Assembly: GCA_900545995.1 (NCBI GenBank)
Contig: URBM01000008.1
Location: 1 to 29,044 of the forward strand
Length of the DNA stretch: 29,044 bases
Direction of reading: 5' to 3'
DNA from: an uncultured Collinsella sp.
Lineage (GTDB): Bacteria > Actinomycetota > Coriobacteriia > Coriobacteriales > Coriobacteriaceae
The notes below the pieces were generated by a model that was not told where the DNA came from, searched no databases, and worked only from the letters and a program-made list of their open reading frames with translations. Of the stretch, positions 24,151-29,044 are shown in pieces. Each line of letters opens with the position of its first letter. Position 1 is the stretch's first letter. The translations under genes and the position numbers were made by a program.

Positions 24151-26637
24151 ATGAGTATTAAGCGTTTGGCGCTTTGCCGCAGCCAGGGTCGCCTGTTTGT
24201 TCTGCTTCGTTTTGCCGGCATGGATGTCGCGGAGACTATTGAGCGCGAAGGCTCCCAGGCTTTTGCCCACGCGACGACCAATGGTGCCAGCGTGCCGTCG
24301 TTGGCGCTGCCGGTCGATCATGGCCGCGTGTTGGCGCTATGCCCTTCAGTTGCGGGCTATGAGCGCGAGCTCGCCGTCTTAGTGCTGCCGTTTTTGGATG
24401 GCTCTGCGACCGACGTCGACTTTGCGTCCAGTGGCCAAAAGCTTGGATCCATTCGCCTCGATAGCCGTATGGCTAAGCTGGAATCCAAGATCAACTACAA
24501 GGCAAAGCCTGTGCTGTGTGCGCTTATCCGCGATGCGCAGCGCGGCGAGCGCTGCGGCCGCTACGAGATCGATGCCGTCCGTTATCTTCCGGCCGATTCG
24601 GGCGCTGTGTGGCGCTACGAGGTCACATGGGCGGGAGACTCCCAGTGCACGCCCCAGCTTGAGATACTCGATACGCATATGAATGCCATCGATGCCACGG
24701 TGCATGTGTTTGAGTCGCAGGTCGACGTGCCGCAGCAGAACGGATGCTGCGTCAATAAAACGTATCTGAGCGTGGAAATGCCCGAGGACATTCGAGACTT
24801 TGTCGCGATTGCAACTGATCCCGTGGGCCAGATCCAGAGCGGTTTTTGCGCCATGGATGGCCGCCTGTACAACGGTATGGTCGACGACAGCTGGAACCGC
24901 ATGAAGGATGCGCGCGCGGATGATGCGGCCTATCGCCGTTGGTTTGAGCAACATCGCGCAAAGCCGGGCGACTTGGCGTGCCAGCGCGTCGCCGCGGCAG
25001 CATTCGCCTACAGGCCGCTCGTGAGCATTGTGGCGCCGTGCTATAAGACCGATTGGGTTTACCTGCGCGAGTTGCTGGATTCGGTGCTTGCCCAGAGCTA
25101 TGAAAACTGGGAATTGCTGCTGATGGACGCCTCGCCCGAATGGGATGCGGTGGGCAATCTTGCGGCTGCCGCTCACGACGGGCGCGTCCGTCGCATCGAG
25201 CTGCCCGGTAACGGCGGCATCGTGGTCAACACTAACGCCGGTATACAGCAAGCGACGGGCGACTACATCGCATTCTTGGACCACGACGACATCTTGGAGC
25301 CAGATGCGTTGTTCCACTATGTTGTCGCGCTGAACAAGGCCGCCAAGGGCGAGCGCCCTCAGGTTCTGTTCTGCGACGAAGACATGTTCCAGAAAACGGG
25401 GGAGTGGGGCCAGCCGGTCTTTAAGACCAAACTCAACGTCGACCTGCTCTATAGCCATAACTGCGTTACGCATTTTCTAATGGTGGAGAAGGCGCTCGTC
25501 GATCGCATAGGCATGTCGCCGGAAGATGTCGCGGGTGCCCAGGATTACGACCTGACGCTCCGCTGCCTTGCGGCGGGCGCGCGCTTTGAGCACGTTGCGC
25601 ACGTGCTGTATCACTGGCGCGTTCATCCGGGATCGACCGCCGATGGCTCTGCCGATAGCAAGCCGTATGCCATCGATGCCGGACGCCTGGCTCTGCAGCG
25701 CCACTTCGACTCGCTTGGCGTTCGAGGAACGGTCGAGGAATCCGAGACGCCGTTTGTCTACCGTATGCGCTATGCGCTGCCAGAGCCTGCGCCGCTGGTG
25801 AGTATTGTGATTCCCACCAAGGACCACGTTGAAACGCTCGACGCCTGCGTGATGTCGATCGCCCAGAAGGCCACGTATGCCAACTACGAGATCGTCTTGG
25901 TGGAGAACAACAGCGAAGTCCCGGAGACGTTTGCGTATTACGAAACCCTGCCGGAGCGCGTAGCCGCTGCGTCTGGTGGCAAGGGCACAGCACGCGTTGA
26001 GTGGTGGCCGGGCGAGTTCAATTACTCCCAGATCATCAACTTTGGCGTTAAACATGCCAAGGGCGACTACCTGCTGCTGCTCAACAACGATACCGAGGTC
26101 ATAAGTCCGGACTTTATCGAAGAGATGATGGGCTACCTGCAACGTCCCGATGCGGGCGTGGTGGGCGCCAAGCTCTACTTTGCCGATCATCTGGTGCAAC
26201 ATGCCGGCATTTTGGTTGGCGTGCGCGGCGCACTTGCCCATGCCAACCAGGATTTCTCGGCAAAGCGCGAGGGCTATCTTGCCCGCGCTGTGCGCCCCGG
26301 TAACTTCAGTGCCGTAACGGGCGCCTGCCAGATGGTGCGACGCGACGTATTTGAGCAGGCCGGGGGCTATAACGAGGAATTCGCCGTCGGTTTTAACGAC
26401 GCAGACTTTTGCCTGCGCGTGTGGGAGGCGGGCTACCGCACCATCTTTACGCCCTATGCCGAGCTGTACCACTACGAGTTCACCTCGCGCGGCAGGGAAG
26501 AGGCCAACGAGGAAAAACTGCGCCGCTGGAAGAGCGAGCAAGCGCTGTTCATGCAGCGCTGGCCTGAGTTCTTCTTGACGGGCGATCCATGGTTGGGGCC
26601 GAACTTATCCGCTGAGAGCGAGTATTTCTCGATCTAG
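24151..26637 (+). CDS. Bifunctional two-domain GT2 glycosyltransferase
   Basis: An 828-residue protein. Residues 1-285 form a region I do not recognise, perhaps a beta-rich glycan-binding or scaffolding part. A first GT2 domain begins at PLVSIVAPCYKTD (289) with DXD-type FLDHDD (377-380); a second begins at PLVSIVIPTKDHV (548) with LLNNDTEV (645-649) and the WWPGEFNYSQIINFG block common in rhamnan/O-antigen polymerising enzymes. Two intact active sites suggest that it adds two linkages and may extend a repeating chain. It begins directly at the previous stop with no gap and ends convergently with the P-loop gene, sharing CTAG (26634-26637). Last gene of the polysaccharide operon. Confidence 0.9.
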   Translation: MSIKRLALCRSQGRLFVLLRFAGMDVAETIEREGSQAFAHATTNGASVPSLALPVDHGRVLALCPSVAGYERELAVLVLPFLDGSATDVDFASSGQKLGSIRLDSRMAKLESKINYKAKPVLCALIRDAQRGERCGRYEIDAVRYLPADSGAVWRYEVTWAGDSQCTPQLEILDTHMNAIDATVHVFESQVDVPQQNGCCVNKTYLSVEMPEDIRDFVAIATDPVGQIQSGFCAMDGRLYNGMVDDSWNRMKDARADDAAYRRWFEQHRAKPGDLACQRVAAAAFAYRPLVSIVAPCYKTDWVYLRELLDSVLAQSYENWELLLMDASPEWDAVGNLAAAAHDGRVRRIELPGNGGIVVNTNAGIQQATGDYIAFLDHDDILEPDALFHYVVALNKAAKGERPQVLFCDEDMFQKTGEWGQPVFKTKLNVDLLYSHNCVTHFLMVEKALVDRIGMSPEDVAGAQDYDLTLRCLAAGARFEHVAHVLYHWRVHPGSTADGSADSKPYAIDAGRLALQRHFDSLGVRGTVEESETPFVYRMRYALPEPAPLVSIVIPTKDHVETLDACVMSIAQKATYANYEIVLVENNSEVPETFAYYETLPERVAAASGGKGTARVEWWPGEFNYSQIINFGVKHAKGDYLLLLNNDTEVISPDFIEEMMGYLQRPDAGVVGAKLYFADHLVQHAGILVGVRGALAHANQDFSAKREGYLARAVRPGNFSAVTGACQMVRRDVFEQAGGYNEEFAVGFNDADFCLRVWEAGYRTIFTPYAELYHYEFTSRGREEANEEKLRRWKSEQALFMQRWPEFFLTGDPWLGPNLSAESEYFSI

Positions 26638-27611
26638 CGCGAAGTGATTCCGAGTTTGGGTAGCGATTCAGCAATCGTGTTGAGCTCATGTTGCTGTAGG
26701 TAGGCGGGATTGAGAGCTTCTTTTCTATAGGCTAGGTAGCTGTCTCTGGTCAGTTCCCTAAGCTGTTTAGTAAAGAACTGTTCCCAACTGAAGAACTTCT
26801 CGCAGTCGATGAAATCGGCAGGATGAAGGAGCATATCTTGCGTTTCGACATCGTTGAAGAGTCCCGATCTCAGCACAAGCCATTCAAACGATTCCGGCAA
26901 AAAGAGCTCGATCTCCTTAAATCTCCTGAGCGAATAGACATAGGGCATCTCGGGCCCAAAAGCGGCCCCATCTGCAATTACGAGCAACTTTTGGGCTGGG
27001 GAGCTCAGAGCGGTTTCGTATATGTTTGATTTGCCACCGGCACTTACGCAGCGAATATTACTTTTGGCGCACAGGACTTTAAAGAACTCATAGCCGGCAT
27101 TGCTGTCTTCGACGATGACTTCTTCTGGCCGATCTCCATCGTAGAGCTCGTCTCCGTAAATGCGGTAGATAGAAGTGTACGTGCGTGTGTAGACAGGATA
27201 TTTTGTTGTGGCCCTGTTGGTGTTTTTGAGGCCATAGATCTCATCCACGCTATAGGGGAGCTGGGGCAATTCGTCCCTCGCGACGATGACGTAGTAGTTG
27301 GAACTGTGTCGAGCTGCATGCTGGAATGCATGGCTCCTTACGAATTTTTGCGTATCGTCCACAAACACGATGCTGTTATCGATGCGGCCGAGTTGCGCTT
27401 CCCAATCTTTGCCGCCGATGACGCGGCAGGGGGCTGCGCAATTAACGATAATCCCGCTTTGGGCTCCCAGGTTTTCGTATGCACGGAGGCTGTCTAACAG
27501 GGTGGTTTTGCCTGTTGCGCTTTTGCCTTGGATGATGGTGAGGTTTCGGCGAATGGTGAGTTTGACCTGAACTTTATTGGTCCTTACGGTCAGCTGGTAT
27601 TCCCCTCTCAT
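26634..27611 (-). CDS. P-loop ATPase with C-terminal TOPRIM-like region
   Basis: A 325-residue protein. The N-terminus has a clear Walker A, IIQGKSATGKTTLLDSL (Lys34-Thr37 region), and a Walker B-like NSIVFVDDTQKF (Asp85-Asp86); YYVIVARDELPQLP resembles a sensor strand. From about residue 160, EEVIVEDSNAGYEFF (Glu168), CVSAGGKSNIYE and LLVIADGAAFGPEM (Asp214) follow the order of a TOPRIM fold as in OLD-type nucleases, although the second Asp of DxD is not evident. No full ABC signature is seen. ATG at 27611 overlaps the upstream stop as ATGA, preceded by AGGGAGG, so the pair is coupled. Composition is clearly more AT-rich than the suf and GT genes. Function unknown; a nuclease-linked defence role is inference. 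Confidence 0.7.
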   Translation of the reverse strand: MRGEYQLTVRTNKVQVKLTIRRNLTIIQGKSATGKTTLLDSLRAYENLGAQSGIIVNCAAPCRVIGGKDWEAQLGRIDNSIVFVDDTQKFVRSHAFQHAARHSSNYYVIVARDELPQLPYSVDEIYGLKNTNRATTKYPVYTRTYTSIYRIYGDELYDGDRPEEVIVEDSNAGYEFFKVLCAKSNIRCVSAGGKSNIYETALSSPAQKLLVIADGAAFGPEMPYVYSLRRFKEIELFLPESFEWLVLRSGLFNDVETQDMLLHPADFIDCEKFFSWEQFFTKQLRELTRDSYLAYRKEALNPAYLQQHELNTIAESLPKLGITSR

Positions 27612-28060
27612 GCTCGAGCCTCCCTCAGACATTTTGCCGAGATAAGGACAAGCTCATCCATGGTATGAACAATCTGTCCGGAATTGATGACACGGGCTGT
27701 AAAACGCGCTTTGCCAAAATCCATCATATGGTAGAGGTTGATGGTGATGTCATGTTTGGAGGCGATGCGCAAGATCCAATAGGCGCAATTATCTCCGCAG
27801 GTTGAGGCGTTGTAGAGGTTTTGAGGCATAAAGAGCATCAGTAGAAGTGTTTTGGTGCCCGTTGATAGTTTCTCTGGCGGAATAACGCCAAGCACCTTGG
27901 TGTCAATTGCGTTTGCGCCAAGAACAGTGCCACTATCAATAGATTTGATAATGCGCTGTGACAGGGGATCTTGCAGCCAAGAGGGAGAATAGCTGTAATC
28001 AAAGAATGTTGACGTGTCATAAATCACATCGTCTCTGTCGCCGTAGTGAATGCTGAGCAT
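27608..28060 (-). CDS. DUF4869-family protein
   Basis: A 150-residue small soluble protein that I recognise as the DUF4869 type: LSIHYGDRDDVIYDTSTFFDY at the start, KVLGVIPPEKLSTGTKTLLLM in the middle, and NASTCGDNCAYWILRIA with the paired cysteines followed by YHMMDFG. No known enzyme motif is evident; the CGDNC and DFG blocks may form a ligand or metal site. ATG follows GGAGG. First gene of the two-gene unit with the P-loop/TOPRIM-like protein; a weak promoter candidate lies about 150 bp upstream. Its role is undescribed as far as I know. Confidence 0.75.
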   Translation of the reverse strand: MLSIHYGDRDDVIYDTSTFFDYSYSPSWLQDPLSQRIIKSIDSGTVLGANAIDTKVLGVIPPEKLSTGTKTLLLMLFMPQNLYNASTCGDNCAYWILRIASKHDITINLYHMMDFGKARFTARVINSGQIVHTMDELVLISAKCLREARA

Positions 28061-28212
28061 TGTTCCTCCATGGTTGCCTGTTGCGACTACTTTACCATGT
28101 TGGGGTCGATTTCCCTCAAGCAGTGGGTAATGGGTCGATCAACATGTCTGTTAGAACGAACCGATGACTTTTACGGGTGTAACAGCTTTCTATCCTGCGG
28201 TAATTGCCTGTC

Positions 28213-28240
28213 TCTATATGTTGGATTTAGCGGGTCAAAA
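28213..28240 (-). promoter_or_regulatory. Candidate promoter of the DUF4869 operon
   Basis: On the minus strand TTTTGA (28235-28240) and TATAGA (28213-28218) are spaced by 16 bp, about 150 bp before the DUF4869 start. Consensus match only; a nearer promoter is possible. Confidence 0.3.
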
Positions 28241-28320
28241 CAAACGATATTCCGCGATAAGCTTATACATGTTTATATAAACCGATAATTCTCGATATAA
28301 CTTACGATAGGAATATAAAG

Positions 28321-28398
28321 ATGCGATTTGACATGAAACGACAGATTGAAATGCTTGAGACTCTTAAGAAGCCTTTCGTACGGGAGTATTTTTGCTAA
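28321..28398 (+). CDS. Possible 25-residue small ORF upstream of HEPN gene
   Basis: ATG at 28321 is preceded by TAGGA eight bases upstream and opens 25 codons ending TAA at 28396. The predicted peptide begins MRFDMKRQIEMLETLKKPF and is basic and amphipathic-looking. It lies 52 bp before the HEPN gene on the same strand. It could be a regulatory leader, a tiny antitoxin or a remnant; there is no homology that I can name and chance cannot be excluded. Confidence 0.3.
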   Translation: MRFDMKRQIEMLETLKKPFVREYFC

Positions 28399-28450
28399 TG
28401 CCGAGAAATGCATTGGGATGTTGATTACAAAGCTGTAGCTGGAGGTAGAC

Positions 28451-29017
28451 ATGGCAATACTTCGAACTTCATGGTTAAACGAGCCCCTGCCGCAACAGGT
28501 TCTGGAAGACTCTAATTGGATGCGTGTAGTTCATTTTTTCCTGATTGAGTCTCCCTGCCCTGGTCAGAGTAATCGTAATAATAATGAGATTGATAAATGG
28601 GCGCCCGCCCCTTGGGTAGGGATTCGAAGCTTAAAGACTTCTCTAAATCAAGCTATATTTAGTCGCAGGGATGTCGATGTGATGCTTGCGGTAAGAAGCA
28701 AGAAAGAATTAGAGGGCACCTGCAAAAAGCTAAACTTAGATGAGTATTTTTACGAAAATGTTGATGATCAGCGCATGGCGTTTGTGAAAGTTAATTCGAA
28801 GGGCAATACGAGCAAATACATGAGTTTGTTTTATCACATAAGAAATGCTCTCGCGCATGGTCGTTTTGCATTTAAAACCGACACATTAGAGCGTTTTGTG
28901 TTTATTTTTGAGGATGGAACCGTTACATCCGATGGTAAGGAATTTGATTTGACAGCGCGAGGCGTCATTAGGCTTAATTCATTGGTCTTGGCGGTCGCGC
29001 GCGCAGACGTGGTGTAA
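28451..29017 (+). CDS. Stand-alone HEPN-domain protein (putative ribonuclease)
   Basis: A 188-residue protein whose C-terminal half has LFYHIRNALAHGRF, the RX4H signature of HEPN ribonucleases (Arg131, His136) in the RNxLAHG form common to this clan. The first 110 residues have no motif I recognise. No membrane span or signal peptide. ATG follows GGAGG by five bases. Unlike the 12941 gene it has no MNT partner beside it; only the tiny ORF lies upstream. Markedly AT-rich codon use suggests horizontal transfer. HEPN proteins of this kind act in toxin-antitoxin and abortive-infection systems; the exact role here is not determined. Confidence 0.7.
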   Translation: MAILRTSWLNEPLPQQVLEDSNWMRVVHFFLIESPCPGQSNRNNNEIDKWAPAPWVGIRSLKTSLNQAIFSRRDVDVMLAVRSKKELEGTCKKLNLDEYFYENVDDQRMAFVKVNSKGNTSKYMSLFYHIRNALAHGRFAFKTDTLERFVFIFEDGTVTSDGKEFDLTARGVIRLNSLVLAVARADVV

Positions 29018-29044
29018 GAGTGTCCTGAGGTCCGTCGCTGCAAG

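Larger units (their letters stand above)
28061..28450. other. 390-bp AT-rich divergent intergenic region
   Basis: Separates the DUF4869 unit (leftward) from the HEPN gene (rightward). It holds a candidate leftward promoter, five CGATA motifs (starting at 28245, 28255, 28283, 28293 and 28305), a perfect palindrome GTTTATATAAAC (28271-28282) and a short ORF at 28321-28398. Clearly more AT-rich than the rest of the window. Confidence 0.6.

Noticed and set aside
22807..24321. 504-codon minus-strand frame
   Set aside because: Antisense to GT2 genes with intact DXD motifs; no independent support.
1..29044. CRISPR array or prophage structural genes
   Set aside because: No regularly spaced direct repeats and no capsid, terminase, portal or integrase-like proteins are present in the window.

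Overview
The window is high-GC bacterial chromosome. The mix of genes points to a gut Actinobacteria/Coriobacteriia anaerobe, most likely Collinsella or a close relative: a sufCBDSU operon divergent from an Rrf2 regulator, a GGGtGRT-protein/NifU-like scaffold pair, a sortase-anchored surface protein, and a run of GT2 glycosyltransferases with TTG starts and strong Shine-Dalgarno sites. The taxonomic call is inferred from gene content and style; no marker gene here proves it.

Left end (1-1340): the 3' part of a tRNA-Lys(CTT) with a strong terminator, then a degenerate 178-bp-offset repeat of the tRNA tail, terminator and a 37-bp motif, then a DinD-family gene on the minus strand. This looks like a tRNA-linked scar or island edge. 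Next (1341-4880, minus strand) come a soluble fumarate-reductase-type flavoprotein and a two-gene operon of a NifU/IscU-like scaffold plus the uncharacterised GGGtGRT protein. A Y1/REP-associated tyrosine transposase (5284-6096) and about 600 bp without a convincing gene follow.

Centre (6693-13360): a complete, translationally coupled sufC-sufB-sufD-sufS-sufU operon on the minus strand, ending in a strong terminator. It diverges from an Rrf2/IscR-type regulator. The shared intergenic region carries two 31-bp dyads built on TGGGACA/TGTCCCA arms, which are strong operator candidates. An MntA-HepT type nucleotidyltransferase/HEPN toxin-antitoxin pair starts only 8 nt after the regulator and is probably co-transcribed with it.

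Right half: a secreted MPKTG-anchored protein with a lysozyme-like N-terminal region (13489-15270), then an AAA-ATPase-like/PD-(D/E)XK family protein whose Walker B glutamate and nuclease E-x-K appear lost (15473-17269). The surface-polysaccharide locus (17294-26637) holds a GlfT-like GT2 and a membrane acyltransferase on the minus strand. These diverge from five GT genes on the plus strand, two of which are clear duplicates and the last of which has two catalytic GT2 domains.

Right end (26634-29044): lower-GC accessory DNA. It holds a coupled two-gene unit (a DUF4869-family protein plus a P-loop protein with a C-terminal TOPRIM-like region), a 390-bp AT-rich intergenic region with phased CGATA repeats and a 25-codon ORF, and a stand-alone HEPN-type protein. 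This end is the best candidate for an undescribed, possibly defensive, system.
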